Counted from the first letter of the stretch, positions 1 through 8,895 are shown. The stretch: 15,207 bases of DNA from Phoronis ovalis (GCA_028565635.1 JAOXYB010028623.1:1-15207); one strand, 5' to 3'. Numbers and translations are program-made. The notes: generated by a model from the sequence alone, not told the origin.

Positions 1-165
1 TGTACCAAATACGAAGATGATCTGACGAAAGCTGAAGCCGTTATAGCAACACAAAGAAAAGGTTACATACGCCGACGGTACGGCTATATGCCCTTTCACT
101 ATTACATAGTGATGGGCATAAAAAGCATGATTCTAAAAATTGTACCTGGGAAATATGAATTATAA
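1..165 (+). CDS. 3' end of an unidentified gene with an IQ-like motif (partial)
   Basis: Frame 1 is open from the window edge to a TAA at 163-165, giving 54 residues. The first 35 or so look coding: they are more GC-rich than the surroundings and include AEAVIATQRKGYIRRR. This resembles the calmodulin-binding IQ motif (I-Q-x3-R/K-G-x3-R/K), with A where Q is usual, K-G at the centre and R at the last basic position. The last 20 or so residues are hydrophobic and look less protein-like. The exon could instead end at a weak GT near 97 (cgacg/gtacgg), with the rest being intron. No start is visible and the protein is not identified. If this is the true end, the gene runs tail-to-tail with the PDZ gene. 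Coding status is likely; function is unknown. Confidence 0.45.
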   Translation, partial: CTKYEDDLTKAEAVIATQRKGYIRRRYGYMPFHYYIVMGIKSMILKIVPGKYEL

Positions 166-446
166 TAGTTCTTCAAAGAAGACAGCAAAATTTGATTTGT
201 GCACTCAAACACTATCACTCTGCAGGACAGTGAGATTTAATGAATTTGACGGTATTCCCGGGGACGGATTGAATTTTAGTTAGTTTGTCAATAATTAATT
301 TAAGTTGTTTACTAGTTTGGTGTTGTCATTAATATTTAGTAAGTTAATTGATTTTTCAGACTTGTTTTATTTACATCTAGCCATAACTTGATGACCAATT
401 AGACATTAACATAAATATATATCAGTGTCCATAATGGGTCAGTCTA

Positions 447-812
447 AATAAATCCATGTGCTAATGTTCTACCTTTTCGAGAAGGTATTTTCAAACTAAG
501 AAAAATCAATTAATTTCCCAAATATTAATGAAACACCAAACCAGAAAACAACTTTAAAGTAATTTTATAATTTTCTTGTAATTTAAAAATTACAAAAAAA
601 TTATAATAGGAATTTACAAAAAACAGCTACAAATTTTTTTGGTTTCTATTGACCTCAAAATGACCCAATATTTCTGAATGACCTCTAAATCATATGAGAG
701 ACTCATTTTTGAATTGTTGAATAAATTATTAGAGCACAAAGTGTTATTTGTAATGTTTTCTGAAATGCATATTTGTACATAATGCGTTTTGAAAAGTTTT
801 ACAAGAAATAAA
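447..812 (+). promoter_or_regulatory. Candidate polyadenylation signals for the left-edge + strand gene
   Basis: AATAAA hexamers occur at 447-452, 720-725 and 807-812 on the + strand, downstream of the TAA at 163. The last is followed by a GT-rich stretch (ctttggttataaatgtgtag), as expected for a cleavage region. In such AT-rich DNA the hexamer also arises by chance, so which one is used, if any, is unknown. Confidence 0.3.
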
Positions 813-1886
813 CTTTGGTTATAAATGTGTAGTCATGCACCATGACCAAGATAATCGTTTGGAACCAATGCAGTATGCACTGAATGTATGGGCACTATAC
901 GTGCAAAAAATATTGCTTTATGGCGTAAGGATACAATTGATTTTCCCATCCACCTCAATAGTAACATATTGTCTTCCAGTACATAGACTAACTCTTAGCA
1001 GAAAATTCTGTTCAGTCACAAATAAAGATAATCATGTCTCATGCTTACTCCCGATTTTCATACAGTCTTAACCAATTAACTTTTGTGTGAACTCTAAAAA
1101 CCGACCACCTGGTGGAATTAGTGAGCAATACACAGGTAACTAGAAGGCTTGCCATGCTTAGATATAATCCCCTCAATTTCTGATAAAAAATGGTGTTTTC
1201 AAATTGTGATTTCTCTCACTTTGTGCGAAATTATACCCCATTCCAAATAAAGATGTCCCCATGGCTTCCCAGGGGCCAAAAGAAAAAGAAAAGAGAAAAA
1301 AAGCTAATTAATACGCTCCCGCGCATTTGTTACAATGGCTGTAATTGGGTATCTAATGCCTTATACTTACGTTCTGTTATCAGGATGGTAGATAGTAATG
1401 ACTAATGAGGTAAGCTCCCAAGTTTTTATGGTGCTGGTAGTCTGGTAAATGTATCTCATAAGATGTTTTGCACTGATGTTGTTTACCATTTCTAATTAAA
1501 TCGTTCATCACTTAATGACTTCAATTTGTTAGTACAAACAAGGAATCTCAAAGTTCTAACCAGTTACAGCAAATTTTGAGTTCTAGAGTATTCAGTTGAA
1601 CCAGAAGTTCTAACTAGTTCAAGTAAGGTATCTATTAAATGTTAATAAAATGCTGGAAATTACTAATTTTTTTTTTTTGGCAGGATATTTAATGTTCCAA
1701 CAAATTTCAAAGAATTTTTTTTATTACAAGTTCAAGAAGGGTGACTCGGTTTAATTTTAAAAATTAAAAGTTTTAATTCTAATATTTTTCTTGGTTGTTC
1801 ATACTTTAGGCATTGTAATATAAGGTTGTACTTAGTCTACTCATTAATTTCATTTACTGTTCAGTGAGAAGCAACACAAAGCAGTA
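813..1886. other. Intergenic stretch without a supported gene
   Basis: AT-rich sequence between the presumed 3' ends of two convergent genes. It holds two short open frames (835-1071 and 1190-1405) with no recognisable domain. Also present are a near-palindrome CCACCTGGTGG at 1105-1115, a spaced direct repeat (AAGTTCTAAC at 1551 and 1605, followed by CAGTT or TAGTT), and a T12 tract ending in GGCAG near 1667-1682. That tract looks like a + strand splice acceptor. I see no RNA gene or transposon ends. Confidence 0.5.
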
Positions 1887-3113
1887 GGTTGTTTAGTCAC
1901 CATGATTGTGTTTATTCTTATTATCCAAAACCATGAAATTTAAATTAATGGCTTGTCATATACAATTGAGCAGAAATATTTGTACAACATTTTGCTAATT
2001 TTTTTTAATACTTCTACATGTACCACTAGTCAAACCGGAATACAAAAAATGTACTAGTAATCACATAAATAGTACTTTTATGATACATTGCAAAATTGAC
2101 ATAAAATTAATAAAAAGAAAGAGTATATTCTTCAAAATCAAAATATGCATAAATGTATAAAAATATGGAATGTCATTGCATCATATCACACATTCAAGGA
2201 TGTATTAGTTCAGAAATCACTCAAATATACCAACCCAATCTAATACACTAAAAAAAGGAATTCCATTACTCGCCAAGCATTCCAGTGGGATATAGTGAAT
2301 CCCTCCTAGAAGTGTTTATACTTTGGGTCACCTTCATGTAAATGACCAATTTTGGTTAGTTTGACAACTTCAGTTATGTAGTATTAAATGAAAAGAAGTC
2401 AAACTAATTTTCTAACAAGATTGCGCATCAGGTATCTAGGATTTTAATAATATTTGTTATTGTAGTTGCCAAATGATGGCCAGGATATGAATTGTGCTCC
2501 TACATTTTTGAGTCAGATTGCAAGACTATTTCCGTCTACTCATTCTAACAAAATATTGGGTGGAGACAAGGTCGAATTTTAGAAATGGATTTGGCGAGTA
2601 CAAAGAATAATTCTGTAAGTATAAGCTATTTGAAAAAAATTCATACAAAAATAAGAAATACATTTAACTTTTCTACAACATATCTACATGACATAATAAA
2701 TTGAACTATTTACATTATGAGAGATCAAATGTGTCATAAATAGATTATAAATTTGTGAAAATAAATATTTTCTATGAAATATACATCTCCTTCAAATACA
2801 AATATTATTAAGTATACAGCAAGGCTTGCTACTTTGAAATCATTCAAATGCCTCATATCAGCATATGAGAAGGAATACTTATATTATAAGAATACTAATT
2901 TCTCAAATGCTACTAAAAAGTTATTGGATTCCTCACCAAATTAAAGGCTAACCTCACTAAATTTAAGGCCTAAAAGTAAAGCAACACAGAATTGACGTTG
3001 ACTAAACCTTCCAAAACATATGGAATTGACAACAGGGTGGATGAACTCTACTGCATTTCAAGCACAGTTCTAGTTTGATTAAGTGTATAATATATTTCAG
3101 AATACTGAGTTGG
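1887..3113 (-). other. Probable 3' UTR of the PDZ-domain gene
   Basis: The minus-strand TGA lies at 3114-3116. Reading onward on the minus strand, the only canonical AATAAA I find before the intergenic region is at 1911-1916 (TTTATT on +). The variant ATTAAA occurs at 2004-2009 and 2443-2448. This would give a 3' UTR of about 0.8 to 1.2 kb. The stretch is AT-rich, has no open frame of note on either strand, and shows no further splice-linked coding. The left limit is an estimate. Confidence 0.4.
1911..1916 (-). promoter_or_regulatory. Candidate AATAAA polyadenylation signal of the PDZ gene
   Basis: TTTATT on + reads AATAAA on the minus strand, about 1.2 kb past the TGA at 3114. It is the first canonical hexamer I find downstream of the stop. 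An earlier ATTAAA variant (2443-2448 or 2004-2009) could be used instead. Confidence 0.35.
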
Positions 3114-3313
3114 TCAAACCATATCGTTCCTAGCCAACAATGGCAACGTCTTCAATACAAGCCTGTTGGTTACTGCCATGTTGTCATATACATCATCAAG
3201 ACTGAGATCTTTCACAGGTAAGCCATTGATTTCTAGAATTTCATCTCCGAGGCCTAACAATCCAGCAAAGAATTTCTCCGGATGCCCGTCGCTTAATCTG
3301 GACACAAAGATAC
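3114..3313 (-). CDS. PDZ gene exon 9 (last): second half of the PDZ domain and C terminus
   Basis: The acceptor is tttcag/GTATC and the stop is TGA at 3114-3116. The exon opens with the two bases that complete a Gly codon (H-G-IFVSRLSDG) and encodes the end of the PDZ fold. GLLGLGDEILEINGLPV is the classic strand with the D-E-I-L-x-I/V-N-G signature. It is followed by DLSLDDVYDNM, the second helix that lines the peptide groove, and a final strand LVLKTLPL. The closest PDZ type I recognise is that of Par-6 (similar G-L-L-x-x-x-D-E-x-L-E-x-N-G), but there is no CRIB or PB1 domain, so this is not Par-6. The last residues, N-D-M-V, resemble a class III PDZ ligand. The domain call is firm; the partner is unknown. 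Confidence 0.93.
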
Positions 3314-3832
3314 CTGAAACATTAATAATGTGACTGGGTCATTCTTGATACATAGATAAAGCTTCTGAACAAAGTATATACCAAGAACATAATAAACTAA
3401 AGTTTAGTTTAGAATAACCACGATCCAAAATTTATTTATTACAATAATTATTTAGAACTTATATGCATCTATTACATCCTAGATCCGAACCACAATGCTT
3501 TGCTGATTGAACAGTATCTCCATTTCTTTTTACTCAAAGTTTTGTTTGTTATTTCCAAAGAAAGAGCAAATGGTGTCATAGGTTCAACTTTTCAGTTTAC
3601 CAAAGTTTTTCAAATCATTACAGTTTCAACTGGTTATCATAAACTGCCAAAAAGAAGTTGCATACATAACAGCAGTCTTAAATGTGCATCAGAAATATAA
3701 CATACAAAAATTTTTTTTTACAAATCTGCTAATGCAAAATTTACAATTAAATAAATATTGCATCATATAAATATTGACAAAGAACAGACTGAATTTATCT
3801 ATGAATCACAGGAATTTATCTAAGTTTCTCAC
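3314..3832 (-). other. Intron 8 of the PDZ gene
   Basis: 519 bp, donor CATG/gtgaga and acceptor tttcag, phase 1, splitting the PDZ domain just before its second strand. It is AT-rich. A + strand open frame at 3500-3700 has no recognisable content. I see nothing else in it. Confidence 0.85.
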
Positions 3833-4032
3833 CATGATTGTACAGGGCATTTCCTCTAGCAATATAAAACCCAAACGGTCCATGAGGAGGCTTGACTAAT
3901 TCAATCAGCTGAGTTCCGTCTGGGTTTAGCATAAGTAACTTGCCGATAGCTCTAAAGTTCCGAGGCGGTTCGACATCTTCAACTGACGCAAGTGAAGCCC
4001 GACTTGCAGAACTTGTCGATCTTTTTAACTTT
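3833..4032 (-). CDS. PDZ gene exon 8: basic/Ser linker and first half of the PDZ domain
   Basis: The acceptor is gttttttag/A and the donor CATG/gtgaga. The 200 bp begin with the third base of an Arg codon and end with the first base of a Gly codon, matching both neighbours. The product starts with a Lys/Arg/Ser run (KLKRSTSSASRASLASVED) with several basophilic-kinase-like RxxS sites. It then enters the PDZ fold: a first strand around TQLIELVKPP and the carboxylate-binding loop written H-G-P-F-G-F-Y-I-A. This takes the place of the usual GLGF, with Phe instead of Leu. A tyrosine directly after G-F is also found in Par-6-type PDZ domains. Residues are about 1255-1322 of the assembled protein. 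Confidence 0.92.
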
Positions 4033-4279
4033 CTAAAAAACATATGATTTTGTCACAATTTGTAAACATTTTCATTGAGTATCATGTGTACTGTAACCCT
4101 ATTCAATTGATAAATTTATATCTTGGGAAATATAATAAGTTCAATAAAGAGACAGGTGGAACAAATTTTCATTCCCATGTTCATCCAAGTCTGCAAAATT
4201 AATTCTTCTTGACAATTTTTTTTAAATTCATCATATTTCAAGTATCAACATAACGCTTACTTCAAAACAAGTCAATTAC

Positions 4280-4419
4280 CTTTCTTTTGCCCCCGGTGCA
4301 TCATGGAGGAAACCATCAGGTGCATATTTACTGGATCGGTCTTCTTTCTTTTTAAAACTCAGTTTCAGGGATCGTAGTGATGGGCTTTTTTTAATCTTTG
4401 GCGAGGTGATTGAATCATT
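4280..4419 (-). CDS. PDZ gene exon 7: basic linker before the PDZ domain
   Basis: Too short to stand out as an open frame, this 140 bp exon was found from its borders: ttttacag/AATGAT and GAAAG/gtaatt. It enters in phase 0 and leaves with two bases that join exon 8. It encodes about 46 residues, including SPKIKKSPSLRSLKLSFKKK, a Lys-rich, amphipathic-looking Ser/Leu stretch. After it comes DRSSKYAPDGFLHDAPGAK. Such a basic patch beside a PDZ domain could bind acidic membrane lipids; that is inference. Both phases and the continuity into exon 8 support it strongly. Confidence 0.88.
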
Positions 4420-4890
4420 CTGTAAAACAAATTACAAACATGTACGAGAGTCATATCTGGTAATTTAATAATTTGTTACTTGCATTGCAAAGTCCCGTTT
4501 AAATTATGTGCATTTAGTTTAAATAATTGTAGGATTATCTGTTTGGTCGCATATAATTTCTGAAGATGAGCAACTTGTTAACTGAAAATGTGAGGCATCC
4601 ATGATAGCTATAATTAGTATCCCGAGGGACGCTGTCAATCAATTCAATACCCCTATAAAGCAAAATGAAAAGTGTCTCCCATTTTGGAAATAAGTAGGTG
4701 GAGTCACAAAAATTAAGATTGAAGAACATTTCTATATAAGAGTAAGGATTATAGTAGATGGCACTGTGCATAAAAGATGATCCTTTTTGTTAACATGTGT
4801 TGTGATGCAGGTAAAGCTTGATGGAGAGATATATGTCATATATAACACAATGACGAGATTCATTAAGCAAGTCGAGACAAGCAAGTTGAC
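4420..4890 (-). other. Distal part of intron 6 of the PDZ gene
   Basis: This is the 3' two thirds of a 715 bp intron whose 5' end is the tandem array at 4891-5134. It is AT-rich and ends in TGTTTTACAG. A minus-strand open frame at 4535-4771 shows no domain and no coding-like composition. Nothing else is seen. Confidence 0.8.
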
Positions 4891-5142
4891 AGAATGTGTA
4901 TAATACATACCTTATCTTAGAATGTGTATAATACATACCTTATCTCCGAATGTGTATAATACATACCTTATCTCAGAATGTGTATAATACATACCTTATC
5001 TCAGAATGTGTATAATACATACCTTATCTCAGAATGTGTATAATACATACCTTATCTCAGAATGTGTATAATACATACATTATCTCAGAATGTGTATAAT
5101 ACATACCTTATCTCAGAATGTGTATAATACATACCTTATCTT
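4891..5142. repeat. Minisatellite of nine 28 bp units carrying a repeated 5' splice site
   Basis: Units start at 4891, 4919, 4947, 4975, 5003, 5031, 5059, 5087 and 5115, all exactly 28 bp. They are identical except for one base each in unit 3 (first base C), unit 7 (C to A at 5079) and the last bases of units 1 and 9. On the minus strand each unit reads GATAAG/GTATGTATTATACA and onward to TCTGA. The last unit on the + strand (5115-5142) contains the final eight bases of exon 6 and its genuine donor at 5134/5135. The array therefore copies the exon-intron border into the intron eight times. Confidence 0.97.
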
Positions 5143-5294
5143 TACCATTTCTGTCTATTCTATCAAGACTTATGGCACGTTTCAAGGTGCTGAACTTTTC
5201 TTTGGCTGATTTTTTAAAACTATCTACTTTTTCCTTAAGTGATGTTCTGGAAGCACTCAGCTCCTTGGATGCAGCAAGGTTACTTGTACTAGAA
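5135..5294 (-). CDS. PDZ gene exon 6: Ser/Lys-rich helical segment
   Basis: 160 bp, acceptor atgttccag/TTCTAG and donor GATAAG/gtatgt. It enters with the third base of a Ser codon and leaves in phase 0. The product (about 54 residues) runs SSSTSNLAASKELSASRTS and then a charged, probably helical stretch, KEKVDSFKKSAKEKF, followed by TLKRAISLDRIDRNGKDK. The donor is the first of nine tandem copies (see the repeat at 4891-5142). Reading past it in frame adds eight residues (VCIIHILR) and then TAA. The C-terminal truncation that would follow from use of a downstream copy removes exons 7 to 9 and the PDZ domain. Confidence 0.9.
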
Positions 5295-5463
5295 CTGGAA
5301 CATATAGTAAAGATGTTAACATGCATATGCAGAACAAAATACTATACTTTTAAACTGAATGTTTTGTAATTGGCATATTTCAAATAATATTGGCAGTGAA
5401 TAAGTTCTGACACAGAAAAAATTACTGTTAATTGAGTTATGGATACAACAAAAAATTACAAAC

Positions 5464-7302
5464 CTTTTGTATTTTCTCCTCGGAATTTCTGGTGACGCGG
5501 AGTCTAACACTGTTATTGAATCATCAAAATCTGTGACAACACATGGATTACTTGACACAGATCCTGAGCCTATGACATCCTCTTGAGAATGATAACTAGT
5601 TTTTTTCTTGTTATCCACTGTGGCATAAATATCTCCATTAGAGAGAACGTATCTATGTTGCTCGTCCACATGTTGAATAGTTCTCTCATAGTTTGGTGGC
5701 ACACTGGAAGCTCTAGGTCGCTGGGAGGACAGTCTTGAGTTTTTATACTGCACTGTAGCATATGGATTGATATCCTCATCTTCTATAGAATTTTGATGTA
5801 CATTTTCATTTGTTAGATTGGTACTTGAAGCTTCCTCATTTTTATATGAGTTTGATTCAATAGAATTTTCAAGTTTCTCTGCATCTCCAGAATTAGTTGA
5901 ATTGTTTTCATATGAAATAGTTGCATATGGATTTATTTCAGTAGAATCATCATTTACATCCACTGCAATGTCACTTGCACGTGATACCTTTGAATATGGT
6001 TGTATATCCTCAACATTTTCCATTGATCCAAACATTTGTGCAGCACCAAGTAAACTCCCATCCCTTGAATCTGGTGCAAAAAGATCTTTTGCTTGATCAC
6101 AGTCTTTTCTAGCAGGTATGCAAATGATTCGCGATCTTTTTCCAGCATTTTTTACTCCAGTATTGTTCAAGTTGCCTGAAGAAGTCTGACCAGAATCAAC
6201 TTGGCTTAAATTTGGTTTCCCCTTTTGACCAATGGTTTGTGTTTTATTATGTTGAGAAACTGGTCTTTGCTTACTTCTAGGTTTTTCCACATGATCACTT
6301 ATAACATTGTTTACCACATCTACAATCTCGTATGCATTCTTATCATCACCATTCTGCTGTTCTATTGTACTTTCTGTCGATTTTGACCGGAAATGTTTTG
6401 TACCCAACAATGCTTTGCTTTGAGAATTTTTATTGGATTTATTCATGTTAGATGCATATTTAGGTTTCATCACTTTATCTAAATTCTGGTCTGGGTTCGG
6501 TTCCGATTTTACTGTGCTGTTATGTCTTTTCTGATTCAAATCCATGACTGTATACGACTTGGCAACTTTTTTATCTTTTTTCATGACTGGTATTCCAGAT
6601 TTTTCACTCTCTGGAGATCTTGAAGGCTTATCAGATAATTTCCTATTAGAAAACTTTTCAATATCAATAACATGTTCTTCTATTTTACTAGGATTATAAC
6701 TACCCTTATGTTTACCAAATATACATCGCAATTTTGCTGTGGATGAAGTATTAGCTGGTTTATTACTGGCCATGGAGGTAGAGGCTGCTTCAGTATTCTG
6801 CTCGTTCTTACAAATATCAGTGACAGCGTGTGGACTGGGCTGTTTAATCGAGGAGATCTGAGATGACTGTCTTTCGTTACTGTCTTCTAACTGGCTTTGG
6901 TCACTAGAAGTTTGGTATTTATGTTTGACACTTATTGGGATTTTTGAAGTAGCTTTCCCAGTCATAATAATTGGTGATTGGGATCGTAACTTTTGAAAAA
7001 ATTCTTGTTCGATTGACTTAGTTCGTTCATGATTTGAATGATCATGTGTAAATTCAATTAAAGGTGACTTTCTTCCACCACTGCTAGGAGGTGGAGTAAT
7101 ACGTCCATTTAATAAAGGCTTTGCATAAAGTAAGTTTAAAACGGAAGACTTTGATCGATCATCCTGATCTGAAGTTGACAGTCGAGGATCAGTATCATCC
7201 ACATCATCCTTGAAACGAACACGATTAGGAGACGAACTTCTACATGATTTTCCCGATTTTAAGCTTGATTTAACGCTAGCAGTTTCATCATTTAATTTAC
7301 AT
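5464..7302 (-). CDS. PDZ gene exon 5: 1.84 kb exon for a disordered region with tyrosine motifs
   Basis: The acceptor is gttttttag/ATGTAAA and the donor ACAAAAG/gtttgt. It is 1839 bp, phase 2 at both ends, with 612 whole codons and no stop. The product is Ser/Asn/Lys/Asp-rich with no folded domain I recognise. Features in order (residues of the assembled protein): KDDVDDTDP near 573-581, an SRSPE stretch near 769, a basic KKDKK patch near 785, and then a tyrosine-motif zone. That zone holds DIQPYSKV (974-981), INPYATI (998-1004), DINPYATV (1052-1059) and DIYATV (1099-1104). Repeated acidic Tyr-A-T-V/I sites suggest SH2 or PTB docking after phosphorylation, which is inference. One very large internal exon is unusual beside the 97-200 bp exons around it. 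Confidence 0.93.
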
Positions 7303-7951
7303 CTAAAAAACAAATTAATTAACTAAAAAACAGAATGCTGCAAAATTTTCTCTACTAGTGGTATCCATTAGTACATTTTTAAACAAGAGAGTACTGTTTT
7401 AAAAGTTTATAGCAAGACAACAACACAAACAATGATACAGTAATATTATTCACACAATATAATGATTTTAATCATACATGTTATGCTGTTATATGTAAAA
7501 TATTGCCAGTTGTTCAGTTTATGTGCCATAGAACAATTCAACACAACAAAATCTATACATACACATACTAGACTAGTAGCTAGATAAGTATAATTGCAGC
7601 TTGCATCAATTTTTGATTTATTGCCGTGTCAAATATAGCATTTAAACTCTTCGTTTGTAATATCAGACACTTTATCACAAAGCAGTCAGAATGTTAGTTT
7701 GAAAGTACCCAGATATTATAAGTTCTTAATTGAATGTAATTCAACAAACCTGAAAAAGTGCAATGTATGATGAGACAAAATCACATAACGATGCAAACAA
7801 TGCATTGGGCAAACAACATTCTAAATAAGTTTAAAAGTTACTTTTGCTCTTGAAACTATATACTGTAAGTGACAAAAGCAATTTCGGATTTTAATCAGAA
7901 TGGGCAGATGTACAGCTTGGAAAACAACTGCAACATCTTAGAAACACTTAC
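7303..7951 (-). other. Intron 4 of the PDZ gene
   Basis: 649 bp between donor CCGCA/gtaagt and acceptor ttttttag, phase 2. It is AT-rich, and no open frame, repeat or RNA-like structure is seen. Confidence 0.85.
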
Positions 7952-8101
7952 TGCGGGTTATTTTCCTGTCTTGGTGTTAACACCAGTTGTATGTTATGAT
8001 CGGCTTTTAAGGGGCCGCTTTTTTGATGCGTGAGACTGGGACTTTTATGATGCAGTTTCAAGTGTGGTTGGCAAGATGGTGATGCCTTAGCTTTACTGGG
8101 G
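7952..8101 (-). CDS. PDZ gene exon 4: small His/Lys/Ser-rich exon
   Basis: Too short to appear as an obvious open frame, this 150 bp exon was identified by tttttcag/CCCC and CCGCA/gtaagt. It is in phase 2 at both ends, so it encodes 49 whole codons plus joints. The product includes PSKAKASPSC, HLKLHHKSPSLTHQK and NIQLVLTPRQENNP. The K-S-P-S-L string recurs in exon 7 (KKSPSLRSL), perhaps a short phosphosite motif. It links exon 3 (ends E-T-C) to exon 5 (starts Q-C-K-L-N) with the frame intact. It is GC-richer than the flanking intron. Confidence 0.88.
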
Positions 8102-8798
8102 CTGAAAAAACAAAACTGCATTTATGAATTATATTTCTATATCTGTATATATTGGTATTCAACAATAAACTTTAGTTTTTTGTTGTCACTGCAAAGTTCA
8201 GTATCTGAATGTTAATGAATCAAGTCAACATGCTCCATTTCTAGTTAAATGTCACACCAAGAAATTTGATAGAAGAGTAGTTGTTAGGGTTTGGGTTTGT
8301 TTGTTTGCTTTCATGTTATTTCTTGCTTTCGTTTTCCACCAGCCAGAAAGCTGTGTCTCAAAGATAGCCGGTGGTGGAGACATAGCACTTGAGAAGGGAC
8401 ATCCTTGAGGTTGGCAACTGTTTACCTTTAGATCAAAAATACCATTTTCAGAGGTCAAAGGTCAGGTTTACAATTTGGTCAAACATTCTGTCATTGGTTT
8501 AGAGACGAGTCATTTGGATCACCCCCAAGGTTATTTAGGTGCTAAATGGTCAGATTTTTACTTTAAGTACTTTAAGTAAGCACATGACAGCCTTTTTTAA
8601 AAATTATTTCATAAACTTTAAAACATGACACTTTATATATAATAATTAGATAACTGAAAACTTTCAATTTATTTATGTATTTTATGAGTATTTGAAATAT
8701 ACGCTTTATAAATTTCAACAACATATTTCAAAATGTGCATTTTTGTTGCAACTGTTATATATCAAGAAAATCACAAAACAAGTGATTTTATTACTTAC
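8102..8798 (-). other. Intron 3 of the PDZ gene, with a probable dispersed repeat
   Basis: 697 bp, donor ACTTG/gtaagt and acceptor tttttcag. The part at roughly 8250-8540 is GC-richer than the rest. It holds TCCACCA at 8335-8341 facing TGGTGGA at 8372-8378, and a DR1-like AGGTCA-A-AGGTCA at 8452-8464. It looks like an old interspersed element, but I cannot name a family or see target-site duplications. A 68-residue minus frame across it (8252-8458) is not supported as an exon. Confidence 0.6.
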
Positions 8799-8895
8799 CA
8801 AGTTTCACTATCATTTTCTATGGATGATAATGAATTTTTTCTATCGTTTATATCTTTCTGATGATATTGAACAATGCCAGAGTCAACATCGGAAT
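8799..8895 (-). CDS. PDZ gene exon 3: short acidic/Ser exon
   Basis: 97 bp, acceptor cctttcag/ATTCC and donor ACTTG/gtaagt. It enters in phase 1 (completing a Gat Asp codon with exon 2's last G) and leaves with two bases for exon 4. The frame reads DSDVDSGIVQYHQKDI and then NDRKNSLSSIENDSETC. The acidic-Ser run DSDVDSG is a likely CK2-type substrate by composition only. No domain is seen. Both splice borders are strong and the phases match on each side. Confidence 0.88.

Noticed and set aside
835-1071. A + strand frame of 78 residues just after an AATAAA
   Set aside because: It has an AT-rich, chance-like composition and no recognisable features. It falls after the probable end of the left gene.
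1190-1405. A + strand frame with a Lys-rich run (KKKKREKK) as a small gene
   Set aside because: The run comes from a purine-rich simple stretch. There are no domains or flanking coding signals, and the region is probably intergenic.
3114-4032. Calling the minus gene Par-6 on the strength of the PDZ domain
   Set aside because: The protein is far longer, has no PB1 or CRIB region, and its PDZ lies at the extreme C terminus. Only the PDZ subtype is similar.
4535-4771. A minus-strand frame of 78 residues in intron 6
   Set aside because: Exons 6 and 7 join in phase 0 without it, and its composition is intron-like.
4891-5142. The regular 28 bp repeats as a CRISPR array
   Set aside because: The units are directly abutting with no unique spacers, and the context is an intron of an animal gene. 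It is a minisatellite.
3833-7313. The Met-Phe-Phe-Arg openings at 4043 and 7313 as real protein starts
   Set aside because: Both come from the same ATGTTTTTTAG-type or GTTTTTTAG acceptor tract being read through. The AG in each is the splice acceptor.
8252-8458. A 68-residue minus frame in intron 3 as an alternative exon
   Set aside because: It has no acceptor/donor pair fitting the phase-2 neighbours, and exons 3 and 4 already join perfectly. The segment looks like a repeat.
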